From the NCBI GenBank assembly GCA_964394665.1, contig CAYMYN010000004.1, forward strand, positions 1 through 64,000: 64,000 nucleotides of DNA, in the 5' to 3' direction. The stretch's first letter is position 1. Each line of letters begins with the position of its first letter. Below, piece after piece: positions 40,946 to 49,750 of this stretch. Made by a program: the position numbers and the translations under genes. The notes under the pieces were generated by a model. The model did not search any database. It was not told the DNA's origin and saw nothing but the letters and a program-made list of their open reading frames with translations. This stretch comes from CAYMYN01 sp964394665 (GTDB lineage Bacteria > Planctomycetota > UBA1135 > GCA-002686595).

Positions 40946-41986
40946 ATGGAGATCCTGGCGCACATGGCCCGCGAGGGCTTCGAGCAGGTCGCGGCGATCC
41001 ACGATCGCCGCTCGGGCTTGCGCGGCTACCTCGCCCTACACGACGGACGGCTCGGGCCGGCCTTCGGAGGTGTCCGCAGGTCGGCCTACCGCAACGAGCG
41101 GGGCGCCCTCTCCGACTGCCTGCACCTGGCGCTCGCGATGGCCCACAAGTGCGCCCTGGCCGGTCTGCCCGCGGGGGGTGGCAAGGTCGTGCTGCTCGAG
41201 CGGCCCGGCGTCGATTGGGAGCGCGCCTACGAACACGTGGGCGAGTTGGTCGAGGGCCTCGGTGGGCGTTTCCGGACCGGGCCGGACGTGGGGACCTCGG
41301 CGCGGGAGTTGGCTTGGATCGCCCGTCGCACACGGCACGTGACCCGCCCGGACGAAGCCGGTCCCGGAGAGCTGGCCGAGGCGACCGCCGAAGGGGTGTT
41401 CCGGGGCATCGGGGCCGCGCTGGTCCACCTGGACGGCGAGGAGGACTGGGAGCGCCGCCGGGTCGTCGTGCAGGGTCTGGGCGAGGTCGGCCGGCGCCTG
41501 GCGTCGCGCTTGATGGGGGCCGGCGCGACGGTGCTCGCCTCCGAGATCGTGCCCGAGCGCGCGCAGCAGGTCTGCGCGGAGTTGGGCCTCGAGTCGATCC
41601 CGCCCTCGCGCGAGTACGGCCTCGCCTGCGATGTCCTCGCTCCCTGCGCACTGGGAGGGATCGTCCACGACCTGACCTTGGCGCGGCTGAGCTGCCGGGT
41701 CCTGGCCGGGGGAGCGAACAACGTCTTGGCGCGGCCCCAGGCGGGGGACTTGCTCCACCGGCGTGGCGTCTTGTACGTGCCGGACGTGCTCGTCAGCTCC
41801 GGGGCGCTGCTCCGCGGCGCGCTCTTCACGCTGGAGGGACGGCGCGTGCCGATCTTCGAGATCGGGGACCGCATCGGCACCGCCACGGCGCGGCTCCTCG
41901 CCGAGGCCGCCGCGCAGGATCGCTCCCCCGCCCGCTACGCCATCGAGGAGGCCGAGCGCCGCATTCGGCAACGCCGCGGCGCGTGA
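40946..41986 (+). CDS. Leucine dehydrogenase-type Glu/Leu/Phe/Val dehydrogenase
   Basis: The product has 346 residues, close to the 360 of bacterial leucine dehydrogenases. The substrate and catalytic lysines fall at positions known for that family: Lys68 (MAHKCALAGLP) and Lys80 (GGGKVV). The TGPDVGTS region and a C-terminal NAD-binding Rossmann fold (VQGLGEVGRRLASRLMGAGA) follow. The ending RVLAGGANNVLA and YVPDVLVSSGA blocks are also typical. The enzyme oxidatively deaminates branched-chain amino acids to 2-keto acids with NAD+, or works in reverse. The short loop replacing the hexameric GDH insert favours the Leu/Val group over glutamate. A TAGGCT hexamer lies 17 nt upstream of the start. 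Confidence 0.9.
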   Translation: MEILAHMAREGFEQVAAIHDRRSGLRGYLALHDGRLGPAFGGVRRSAYRNERGALSDCLHLALAMAHKCALAGLPAGGGKVVLLERPGVDWERAYEHVGELVEGLGGRFRTGPDVGTSARELAWIARRTRHVTRPDEAGPGELAEATAEGVFRGIGAALVHLDGEEDWERRRVVVQGLGEVGRRLASRLMGAGATVLASEIVPERAQQVCAELGLESIPPSREYGLACDVLAPCALGGIVHDLTLARLSCRVLAGGANNVLARPQAGDLLHRRGVLYVPDVLVSSGALLRGALFTLEGRRVPIFEIGDRIGTATARLLAEAAAQDRSPARYAIEEAERRIRQRRGA

Positions 41987-42086
41987 CCACCGGATGGGTC
42001 GCCCACCCGACGCGGGGTGGGTCTCCGGGAGCGGATCTGGCCGCCATCCTGGATCCGGAGCGCCCGCGGGGCTACGACTGCGCTCC

Positions 42087-43136
42087 GTGCGTGCGCCCCG
42101 GCGACTGTCCTGGATCCCGTTCTTCCTGACCCTCCTCCCGGCCGCGGGCCAGGGGGCGGTCGACGACCCCACCGCGGCCTCGGCCCCCGGACTCGCACGC
42201 GTGGCGACCGGGGCCCTGCGCATCGAGCGTGGGGCGCAGCACCTGCCGCTCCTGGTGCCGCCGTCGGAGAAGCTCTCCTTCCGGGTCGAGGTCTCGGTCG
42301 GGCCCATCCGCCGGGCGAACGTGGGCCGCTTCGAGCTCTCCTCGGGGGTCGAGCCCTATCGCGCCGGCCTTCCCGTGCCCGGTCGGACACCCGCGGACGA
42401 GGGGCGCGTGGGGTGGCTGCGCAGCACCGCCAAGGGCGGCTACCTGGGGTATCACGTCGAGCACGAGTACCTGGTCCGACACCTGCCCGTGGACTGGCCG
42501 CGTTCGATCTTCCGCGACACGCAGTCGGGGTCCGAGAATCGACGCCGAGAGCTGAAGCTCGGCGAGCGCGACGGGCAACTCGAGAGCATCTTCCGCTCCG
42601 ACCGACACTGCAGTGGGTGCGATCGGCGCGAGCACGTCGTCGCCGGCGCGTTCCCCTGGCAAGGGGAGAAACACTGCGAGCGCTGCAAGCGCGCGGAACA
42701 CCGCGTGTGGCGCGATCCAGAGACCCGCGCGCTCCCCGAGGGCACCGTCGACATGCTGAGCGCGGTCTACCTCGCGCGCTCCCTGATCCTCGCCGGCGAG
42801 GAGCGCGTGAGCTTCCCCCTGGTGGACAAGACGCGCGTCTGGGACGTCCTCCTGGAGCGCGGACGGCGGGCCGTGATCGAGACGCGCGCCGGTTCCTTCG
42901 ACGCCTACCAGGTCGTGCTCTCGACCACCCTGCCCGAAGGCGAGGAGCCCTCCGACAGCGAGTTCGAGGGCCTGTTCGGCATCCGTGGCAGCATCGAGAT
43001 CTGGGTCCATGCGTCGACCGGGGTCCCGGTCCGCATCGCCGGCGTGGTTCCCGTCGGACCGCTCAAGCTCGACGCGGCGATCCTGCTCAGCGACTACCAG
43101 GGAACGCCGCCCGCCTTCGCGCCGACGGGGCGTTGA
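42087..43136 (+). CDS. Exported DUF3108-like protein with two CxxC motifs
   Basis: The product has 349 residues. The signal peptide is at about 8-24 (WIPFFLTLLPAAGQG). The mature protein has two beta-rich parts. The first (about 55-160) has SEKLSFRVEVSVGPIRRANVGRFE and the second (about 235-345) has VWDVLLERGRR, then AYQVVLSTTLP. This arrangement fits DUF3108-type lipid-binding-like barrels. Between them lies CSGC ... CERC (about 174-200), two CxxC motifs 19 residues apart, enough to bind one zinc or form disulfides. That insert is not a standard part of the family as I know it. Start GTG at 42087 gives the best signal peptide. It lies 100 bp after the dehydrogenase stop; shared transcription is possible. 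Confidence 0.7.
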   Translation: MRAPRRLSWIPFFLTLLPAAGQGAVDDPTAASAPGLARVATGALRIERGAQHLPLLVPPSEKLSFRVEVSVGPIRRANVGRFELSSGVEPYRAGLPVPGRTPADEGRVGWLRSTAKGGYLGYHVEHEYLVRHLPVDWPRSIFRDTQSGSENRRRELKLGERDGQLESIFRSDRHCSGCDRREHVVAGAFPWQGEKHCERCKRAEHRVWRDPETRALPEGTVDMLSAVYLARSLILAGEERVSFPLVDKTRVWDVLLERGRRAVIETRAGSFDAYQVVLSTTLPEGEEPSDSEFEGLFGIRGSIEIWVHASTGVPVRIAGVVPVGPLKLDAAILLSDYQGTPPAFAPTGR

Positions 43137-43166
43137 GGTCCTGCGGCCGCGTGCGCCCGAGGGGCC

Positions 43167-44225
43167 TCAGCGGCGCGCCTCGACCACGCGAGTCCCACCG
43201 CCCGCCGTCCCGGCGACCAGCACGCTGCCGGGGGCTTCGTGCTCCAGCCGAACGTAGGCCAACGCCAGCGAGCCCCCCCCGGGCTTCCCCACGCTCGAGG
43301 CCACGCGTCCGACTTCCCGCCGCGGCGGGTCCCCGGGCTCGAAGAGCTCTTCGCCGACGGTCAGGGACGCGTCCGACTCGAGCACCGCGAGCCGGCGCTG
43401 GAGCCCGCCGTAGGTGTCGATCTTCGCCACGACCTCCTGCCCCACGTAGCAGCCCTTGGAGAGGCTGAAGGCGGCTTCGAGGCGCGCTTCCTGCGGATAG
43501 TGCCGATCGTCCAGGTCGAAGCCGTGGAGGGCTTCCCCGGCGGCGATGCGCGCCAGCTCGCGCGCGTGACGGCCGCAGGGACGCGCGCCCGCGCCGGCCA
43601 ACGCGCGCCACAGTCGCGCCGCTCCCTCCGGTCCCGCGTCGAGCAGGAAGCCCGGCGCCCCGAAGCGCGGGCGATTCAGGACCAGCAGCCTCGCGCCCTC
43701 GACCTCGGCGCGCAGGGCGCGGCCCATGGGGGGCTGCTCGAGGTGCGGGAAGGCGCGTGTGAGGAACTCCCCGGCCCGCGGCCCCAGCAGCGCCAGCGGC
43801 GCGTGCTCCGCGCTGCGATCGGTGAGCTCGAGGTCCTCGGCGATGTGGTACGCCTCCAGCGCCGCGGCCAGGGCCGCGCCGACCCCTGGAGCGCACAGCG
43901 CGAGGAACTCGCCCTCCCCGAACCGCAGCAACTCGAACGAGGCGCGCACCTTGCCCTTCGCCGAGAGCAGGAGGTTCGGCCGCGCATCGCCCGGACCGAG
44001 CGCGCGCACGTCGCCCGCGAGCACCCTCTGCAGGAAGTCCGCGGCGTCGGGGCCGGTGATCCGCACGCAGCCCCCGTCGGTCGCGTCGAGCAGGGCGGCG
44101 CCCTGGCGTAGGGCCTCGAGCTCGGCGGCTGGGTCGCCGAAGTCCGCCCGGGAGCCGTGCAGGAGGACGGGGGCCGACGCGGTGTTCTGCGCGCCGACGA
44201 GGTCGGACAGGATGGAGTGGTGCAC
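43167..44225 (-). CDS. ygfZ: YgfZ/GcvT-like folate-binding protein
   Basis: The product has 352 residues from GTG 44225 (an in-frame ATG at 44339 would add 38 poorly ordered residues). The YgfZ signature K-G-C-Y-V-G-Q-E is present (SKGCYVGQEVVAK, about residue 242). The N-terminal GcvT-type region has ALLDATDGGCVRITGPDAADFLQRVL, and a C-terminal barrel with REVGRVASSV follows. YgfZ/IBA57-type proteins use tetrahydrofolate to help assemble or repair certain Fe-S clusters. The Cys of the signature is conserved in active members. The gene is convergent with the CxxC protein and divergent from the oxidase operon. The start is uncertain. Confidence 0.85.
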   Translation of the reverse strand: MHHSILSDLVGAQNTASAPVLLHGSRADFGDPAAELEALRQGAALLDATDGGCVRITGPDAADFLQRVLAGDVRALGPGDARPNLLLSAKGKVRASFELLRFGEGEFLALCAPGVGAALAAALEAYHIAEDLELTDRSAEHAPLALLGPRAGEFLTRAFPHLEQPPMGRALRAEVEGARLLVLNRPRFGAPGFLLDAGPEGAARLWRALAGAGARPCGRHARELARIAAGEALHGFDLDDRHYPQEARLEAAFSLSKGCYVGQEVVAKIDTYGGLQRRLAVLESDASLTVGEELFEPGDPPRREVGRVASSVGKPGGGSLALAYVRLEHEAPGSVLVAGTAGGGTRVVEARR

Positions 44226-44555
44226 GGGATCCGTGGCGCTCGTCGGGCGAGCGGGCTCAGGGTGGAGATGGAGGTGGCTAGCGCTCCGCGTGCGGCGGAG
44301 CGCCGCAGGGGAGCTCGGGGCGGGCTCCTGCGCCAGCACCCGAGGATGCCGGGGAGGTCACCGCGTCGATCCGCCAGCTTGACTCCCGAGCGGCCTCGCC
44401 GCACCCTTTGCGCCGTCCTCATCCGGATCGCGGCCCGCGCGGCCGCCGTCCCTCGAGTTCGATCCCCCGTCCGACCCGAGCCGACGCCCCGTGGGCGGTC
44501 GCGTTCGGAGGTCCGGCCCGTCCCTGTCCGGACTCCCTCCCCGCGAGGACCACGG
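44226..44555. other. Intergenic region upstream of the oxidase operon
   Basis: No gene is seen in these 330 bp apart from the possible N-terminal extension of the YgfZ-like protein. It must hold the promoter of the oxidase operon on the plus strand, but I cannot point to a convincing -10/-35 pair. A minus-strand TAGCCA (44275-44280) may serve the YgfZ gene. Confidence 0.4.
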
Positions 44556-45971
44556 ATGACCCATCGCACCCCTCGACGACTCGGGGCGGCCCTCGGCGGG
44601 CTGGCCCTCGCCTGCCTCGTGACGGCCTGTGAGTTCGAGCCCAAGGCTCGACCCAGCTCCCATACCCTCGCGCCCCAGACGCTCGACGCGTTGGCCGACC
44701 AGCCCGACGTCGCGGCGCAGCTCGCCGGGGCGCTGGAGATGCTCTTCGGCACCCCGGGCCTCCCGCGCTACATGGTCACCGCGGCCTGGGCGCGCTCGGA
44801 CTTCGACGCCAACCATCCCGACTTCCCCGCGGACGACGGGGGTTCGGGGGACATCGACGAGGCCCAGTGGGAGGCCATCGTCACCGGGAACGAGCGCCGC
44901 TTCCGCGCCCAGCTCGAGGCCATCCGCGCCGGCCGCTTCGACGCCGTGCCGCCCGTGCGGGACCTGCCCGCGCTCGACGCCGCCTACCGGGAGGAGTTGG
45001 CCGCGCGCAAGGCCTCGGACGACGACGCGAGCTTCGCCGAGCTCGCCGCCTCGATCTACACCGACTACTACCCCTCGCTGCGTGAGTCCGCCGAGCTCTA
45101 CCGCCAGCAGTGCCTGCACTGCCACGGCGTGAGCGGTGGGGGGGACGGGCCGACCGCGCCCTACCTCGAGCCGCGGCCGCGGGACTACCGCAATGGCACG
45201 TTCAAGTGGACGGCGGTGAAGGACAAGGCCCGGCCGCGGCGCCAGGACCTCTACGACGTCCTCGACCAGGGTGTCTACATGACGGCCATGCCCTCGTTCC
45301 GGCGCTTCTCGCCGGCCGAGCTGCACGGCCTGGTCGACTACGTGAAGCTGCTCGCCAAGCGCGGTGAGGTCGAGCGCCTCCTGCGCCTGACCCTCGAGGA
45401 CGGCGACCCGCTCACGCCCGAACTCGTCGTCCAGAACTACCAGTCGGTCTTCGACCGTTGGGCGCAGGCGGACGAGAAGCTGATCGCCTTCGAGGGCGAG
45501 ATCCCGGCGGCCACCCCCGAGCGCATCGAGCAGGGGCGCGCGATCTACATGGACGCGGCCAAGGGCAACTGCTTCTCCTGCCACGGGGCCAACGGGGTGG
45601 GCGACGGCGTCGCGGCCAAGGAGCTCTCCGCCGAGTCCGGCAAGCAGGAGTGGGTGCTCAACGAGTGGGGGTTGCCCGCCATCCCGCGCAACCTGACCCA
45701 GGGCATCTTCCGCGGTGGGCATCGGCCGATCGACGTCTACCGCCGCGTGTACGCCGGCATCAACGGCACGCCCATGCCGGCCTCCGCCGGGGTGCTGACC
45801 CCGGACGAGATCTGGTCGGTCGTGCACTACGTGCGTTCGCTCTCCGAGAGCCGCGAAGGCGAGGGCCTGCGGCCCTGGCGCGATGCCTCGGCCGCCGGAC
45901 ACGCCACGCACGCACCCCACGCCGAAGAGACCGGCGCCCTCGAGCCGCCGCGCGCCTCGGCCGGCCATTGA
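44556..45971 (+). CDS. Di-haem cytochrome c lipoprotein
   Basis: The product has 471 residues. The signal ends in ACLVTAC, with Cys25 as the lipidation site. Two c-type haem sites occur: CLHCH (Cys186, Cys189, His190) and CFSCH (Cys339, Cys342, His343). Likely methionine ligands are in TAMPSFRRF and TPMPASAG. The N-terminal 150 residues have no haem motif and look helical. The position directly before CoxB implies that it feeds electrons to the CuA centre, replacing the haem c domain that caa3-type CoxB proteins carry. ATG at 44556 fixes a good lipoprotein signal. 99 bp separate it from coxB. Confidence 0.88.
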   Translation: MTHRTPRRLGAALGGLALACLVTACEFEPKARPSSHTLAPQTLDALADQPDVAAQLAGALEMLFGTPGLPRYMVTAAWARSDFDANHPDFPADDGGSGDIDEAQWEAIVTGNERRFRAQLEAIRAGRFDAVPPVRDLPALDAAYREELAARKASDDDASFAELAASIYTDYYPSLRESAELYRQQCLHCHGVSGGGDGPTAPYLEPRPRDYRNGTFKWTAVKDKARPRRQDLYDVLDQGVYMTAMPSFRRFSPAELHGLVDYVKLLAKRGEVERLLRLTLEDGDPLTPELVVQNYQSVFDRWAQADEKLIAFEGEIPAATPERIEQGRAIYMDAAKGNCFSCHGANGVGDGVAAKELSAESGKQEWVLNEWGLPAIPRNLTQGIFRGGHRPIDVYRRVYAGINGTPMPASAGVLTPDEIWSVVHYVRSLSESREGEGLRPWRDASAAGHATHAPHAEETGALEPPRASAGH

Positions 45972-46070
45972 TCCCACCGCGCCCGCGGCGCACCGGGCCC
46001 CGCCGGGACCCGCTGCGCCGCGGGTGCCTCGCACCCGCGCGCCCATCCGCCAGGAACCCCCGCACCGACC

Positions 46071-46838
46071 ATGCGCCTGATCACGACCCTGCTCCTGGTC
46101 CTGGTCCCGATCCTCGGGGTCTACACCTTCTGGACCGCAGACGCCCACGGCTGGTGGCTGCCCAAGAACGTGTCGACCTTCGGGGGCGACATCGACTTCC
46201 TCTTCTACCTCATCCTGTGGATGGTGGCCTTCTTCTTCGTGCTGACCGAAGGCCTGCTCGTCTACTGCGTGTTCTGGTACTCGCGGAAGCGCCCGGACAA
46301 GGCCACCTTCACCCACGGGAACCACAAGCTCGAGCTGGTCTGGACCTTCATCCCGGCGGTGCTGCTGCTCGTGATCGCGTTCACCCAGATGGGCACCTGG
46401 GCGAACATGAAGTTCAAGCGCAACTTCCCGGACCAGCCGCCCATCGCGCACGTGTGGGCCAGCCAGTTCGATTGGCGCTTCCAGTACGCCGGACCGGACG
46501 GCGAGTTCGGCACCGTGGACGACTTGCAGAACCCCTTCGATTTCGTCGTCCCCGTGAACGAGCCGGTGGTCTTCCACCTGCACTCGCGCGACGTGCTGCA
46601 CAGCTTCTCGGTGCCCGAGTTCCGGCTCAAGCAGGACGCGGTGCCCGGCATGGTGATCCCGGTCTGGTTCGAAGCCACCGAGATCGGTGAGTACGACCTG
46701 GTCTGCATGGAGCTGTGCGGGTGGGGTCACTACAAGATGGCGGGCCGCGTGCGCGTGGTGTCCCGCGCGGACTACGACGCCTGGATCGAGACCAAGACGC
46801 GAGAGATGTTCAGCAACGGCATGGAGGAGAAATCGTGA
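46071..46838 (+). CDS. ctaC: Cytochrome c oxidase subunit II
   Basis: The product has 255 residues with two N-terminal helices (about 3-25 and 42-68, hairpin), a third hydrophobic part and a periplasmic cupredoxin. CuA ligands are His177 (DVLHSFSVPEF), then CMELCGWGHYKM: Cys212, Glu214 (carbonyl ligand), Cys216, His220 and Met223. It lacks the C-terminal haem c domain of many caa3 subunits; that function is probably supplied by the preceding lipoprotein. It accepts electrons from cytochrome c and passes them to haem a in subunit I. The stop overlaps the coxA start by four bases (GTGA). Confidence 0.95.
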   Translation: MRLITTLLLVLVPILGVYTFWTADAHGWWLPKNVSTFGGDIDFLFYLILWMVAFFFVLTEGLLVYCVFWYSRKRPDKATFTHGNHKLELVWTFIPAVLLLVIAFTQMGTWANMKFKRNFPDQPPIAHVWASQFDWRFQYAGPDGEFGTVDDLQNPFDFVVPVNEPVVFHLHSRDVLHSFSVPEFRLKQDAVPGMVIPVWFEATEIGEYDLVCMELCGWGHYKMAGRVRVVSRADYDAWIETKTREMFSNGMEEKS

Positions 46839-48733
46839 GCGTCCCTCCCCCCGGAACCGCCGCCGCGGACCACGGTCACATGCACGGGCACAGCGACCTC
46901 GCGCCCGGCCTGGGCGCGCCCGGCACGACCCGCGAGCACCACGATCACCACGAGATCGGGTTCGTGCGCAAGTACATCTTCTCGACCGACCACAAGGTCA
47001 TCGGGCTGCAGTTCTTCTTCACCGGGTTGCTGCTGTTCGGCCTGGGCGGCCTGCTCGCCATGGCCATCCGCTGGCAGCTCGCCTGGCCGTGGACCGAGAT
47101 GCCCATCGTGGGGCGCCTCCTGTTCCCCGAGACCGGCGCGGTGATCTCCCCCGAGTTCTACACCATGCTCTTCACGATGCATGGGACGGTGATGATCTTC
47201 TTCGTGATCATCCCCATGCTCACGGGGGCGTTCGGAAACTACCTGATCCCGCTCATGATCGGGGCCCCGGACATGGCCTTCCCGAAGCTGAACATGATCA
47301 GCTACTGGGCCATGGTCCCGGGCCTGGTGATCCTGCTGGCGGCCTTCTTCACCCCGGGCGGCGGCCCGGCCGCGGGCTGGACCGCCTACCCGCCGCTCTC
47401 GACGATCGCGAGCGCCGCTCCGGGCAGCATGCAGGGCCAGACCCTGTGGCTGATCGCCCTGACCTGGTCGGGCCTCTCGTCGATGACGGGAGCGGTCAAC
47501 TACGTCACGACCATCGTCAAGATGCGCGCACCTGGCATGACCATGATGCGCATGCCCCTGACGATCTGGAGCCTGTTCATCGCGGCGCTCCTGCAGCTCT
47601 TCGCGCTGCCGGTCCTGACCGCGGCCAGCATCCTGCAACTGCTCGATCGGGTGATCCACACCGGGTTCTTCACGCCGACGAACCTGCTCATCAACCAGAT
47701 CACGCCCGAGACCGCGGAGGTGGCGGCCGCCGCCGGTGGCCAGCCCCTCTTGTGGCAGCACCTGTTCTGGTTCTACAGCCACCCGGCCGTGTACATCATG
47801 GTCGTGCCGGCGATGGGCATCGCCTCGGACATCATCTCCGTGCACGCCCGCAAGCCGATCTTCGGCTACAAGCCCATGGTCTACTCCATGGCGGCCATCG
47901 CGGGCCTGGGCTTCATCGTGTGGGGCCACCACATGTTCGCCTCGGGGATGAACCCGGCCCTGGGCATGACCTTCATGGTCAGCACGATCATGATCGCGCT
48001 GCCCTCGGCCATCAAGGTCTTCAACTGGCTGGGCACGGTGTGGGGGGCCCGCATCCGACTGACGACGGCCATGTTGAACGCACTGGCCTTCGTGTCGCTG
48101 TTCATCATCGGCGGCCTGTCCGGGATCTGGATGGCCTCGACCCCCGTCGACATCTACATCCACGACACCTACATCGTGGTGGCGCACTTCCACTACGTCG
48201 TGTTCGGCGGCTCGATCTTCGCCATCTTCGGCGGCATCTATCACTGGTTCCCGAAGATGTTCGGGCGGATGCTGAACGAGACGCTCGGCAAGATCCACTT
48301 CATCGGGACCTTCGTCTTCACCAACTGCGTCTTCTACATGATGCACCAGCTCGGGATCGCCGGGCTGATGCGGCGCACGGCCGATCCGTACGCCTACGAG
48401 GTCTACGCGCACCTGCAGCCGCTGAACCAGTTCATCTCGATCAGCGCTTTCTTCCTGATGGGTTGGCAGGTGTTCTTCGTCGCCAACCTGATCTGGTCCA
48501 TCGGCTGGGGCAAACGCGTCGGGCGCAACCCCTGGCAGGCGACGACCCTCGAGTGGGACGCTCCCTCGCCGCCCGGCCACGGCAACTTCGACCACGCCCT
48601 GGCGGTGCATCGCGGGCCCTACGAGTACGCCAGCCCCGAGGTCGCCGAGGACTTCCTGCCCCAGACCCGCGTCGTGGGCGAGCCCTGGCCCAAGCGCCCC
48701 GCGGCCGCCGTCGGCCACGGTCACCACCACTGA
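46835..48733 (+). CDS. ctaD: Cytochrome c oxidase subunit I, A2-type
   Basis: The product has 632 residues. A His-rich N-terminal tail (HGHMHGHSD, TREHHDHHE) precedes 12 or more membrane helices. Haem a and CuB ligands are visible: FTMHGTVMIFF, WFYSHPAVYIM (Tyr314-Ser315-His316, Tyr320), GHHMFASGMNP and AHFHYVVFGGSIFAIF with YHWFPKMFGRML. The YSHPAVY form replaces the HPEVY of A1 oxidases, so the D-channel glutamate is absent and the YS motif of A2-type oxidases is present. It pumps protons coupled to oxygen reduction. Start GTG at 46835 overlaps the subunit II stop. The His-rich tail might bind copper or zinc. Confidence 0.96.
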   Translation: MSVPPPGTAAADHGHMHGHSDLAPGLGAPGTTREHHDHHEIGFVRKYIFSTDHKVIGLQFFFTGLLLFGLGGLLAMAIRWQLAWPWTEMPIVGRLLFPETGAVISPEFYTMLFTMHGTVMIFFVIIPMLTGAFGNYLIPLMIGAPDMAFPKLNMISYWAMVPGLVILLAAFFTPGGGPAAGWTAYPPLSTIASAAPGSMQGQTLWLIALTWSGLSSMTGAVNYVTTIVKMRAPGMTMMRMPLTIWSLFIAALLQLFALPVLTAASILQLLDRVIHTGFFTPTNLLINQITPETAEVAAAAGGQPLLWQHLFWFYSHPAVYIMVVPAMGIASDIISVHARKPIFGYKPMVYSMAAIAGLGFIVWGHHMFASGMNPALGMTFMVSTIMIALPSAIKVFNWLGTVWGARIRLTTAMLNALAFVSLFIIGGLSGIWMASTPVDIYIHDTYIVVAHFHYVVFGGSIFAIFGGIYHWFPKMFGRMLNETLGKIHFIGTFVFTNCVFYMMHQLGIAGLMRRTADPYAYEVYAHLQPLNQFISISAFFLMGWQVFFVANLIWSIGWGKRVGRNPWQATTLEWDAPSPPGHGNFDHALAVHRGPYEYASPEVAEDFLPQTRVVGEPWPKRPAAAVGHGHHH

Positions 48734-48766
48734 GGTCGGGGACGGACGTCCCGCCCGAGCGCACCC

Positions 48767-49750
48767 GTGCAAGCTTCGAACTCCAACGCGTCCAGCCGCT
48801 GGCCGCACCGTCTCGCCCTGGCGACGGTGGCGGCCGCGGTGCCGTTGATCGGGTTCGGCGGGCAGGTGACGACCCTCGAAGCGGGGCTCGCGATCGACGG
48901 CTGGTGGGTGCTCGAGCCCGGCCGCGGGGACCACTTCCTGTGGTTCTATCCGCTCGACAAGTGGTTCCGGGACCTGGGCACCTTCACCGAGCACACGCAC
49001 CGCCTGTTCGGGACCCTGGTGGGCCTGCTCTCGATCGCAACCTTGCTGGCGAGCGTGCGCTGTGGCGCGAGCCGCGCGGCGCGCTGGTTGGCCCTGACGG
49101 GGCTCGTCGCGGTCTCCTTGCAGGGCACGATCGGCGGCCTGCGGGTGCTCGAGCGTTCGGACGACCTGGCCTTCCTGCACGGCGTGCTCGGACAGGGCGT
49201 GTTCGCGTTGCTGGCCGCGGTCGCGGTCGTGACGGCGCCGCGTTGGGCTTCCCAGCGGGCCGCGGCCTGCAAGCTCGGACCCGGTCTCCGGCGCGTCGGG
49301 CCCGTGGCGCTCGCGACGCTCTACCTCACCATCGGCCTGGGTGCCTGGCTGCGCCATCAGCAGGGCTTCCTGCCCCTGGTCGCGCACATCGCCGCCGTGT
49401 TCGTGAGCGGGGCCGCGCTGGTGCTGTTGGGCCGGCGCCTCCTGGCGGCCGCCGCGGCCCAGGGGAACGGGCCCGACCGCTCGATGCTGCGCGTCAGCGG
49501 CCGCCGGCTGCTGGTGCTCCTCGGGTTGCAGGTGCTGCTGGGCGTGTCGGCCTTCGCGGTCGTGTTCCTGGTGCGGAGCGAGCCCGGCACGAACTTGCAC
49601 CACACCCTGTTCCCGACCCTGCACGTGTTGGTGGGCGCGCTGCTCCTCGCCCAGACCACCGCCGCGGTGCTCTGGAGTCGGCGCGTCCTGCCGGGAGTGG
49701 ACGCGGCGACCCGCGCGGCGGGCGCCCCGGCGCTGGGGGTGCATCCGTGA
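48767..49750 (+). CDS. ctaA: Haem A synthase (CtaA/Cox15)
   Basis: The product has 327 residues with eight membrane helices, the standard length. Conserved haem-ligand histidines are seen in TEHTHRLFGTLVGLL, LHGVLGQGVFALL, AHIAAVF and LHHTLFPTLHVLVGALLL. It oxidises the C8 methyl of haem O to a formyl group, making haem A for subunit I. GTG at 48767 is 33 bp after the coxA stop. The stop overlaps the GTG of ctaB by four bases. Its place in the operon matches its job in oxidase assembly. Confidence 0.92.
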   Translation: MQASNSNASSRWPHRLALATVAAAVPLIGFGGQVTTLEAGLAIDGWWVLEPGRGDHFLWFYPLDKWFRDLGTFTEHTHRLFGTLVGLLSIATLLASVRCGASRAARWLALTGLVAVSLQGTIGGLRVLERSDDLAFLHGVLGQGVFALLAAVAVVTAPRWASQRAAACKLGPGLRRVGPVALATLYLTIGLGAWLRHQQGFLPLVAHIAAVFVSGAALVLLGRRLLAAAAAQGNGPDRSMLRVSGRRLLVLLGLQVLLGVSAFAVVFLVRSEPGTNLHHTLFPTLHVLVGALLLAQTTAAVLWSRRVLPGVDAATRAAGAPALGVHP

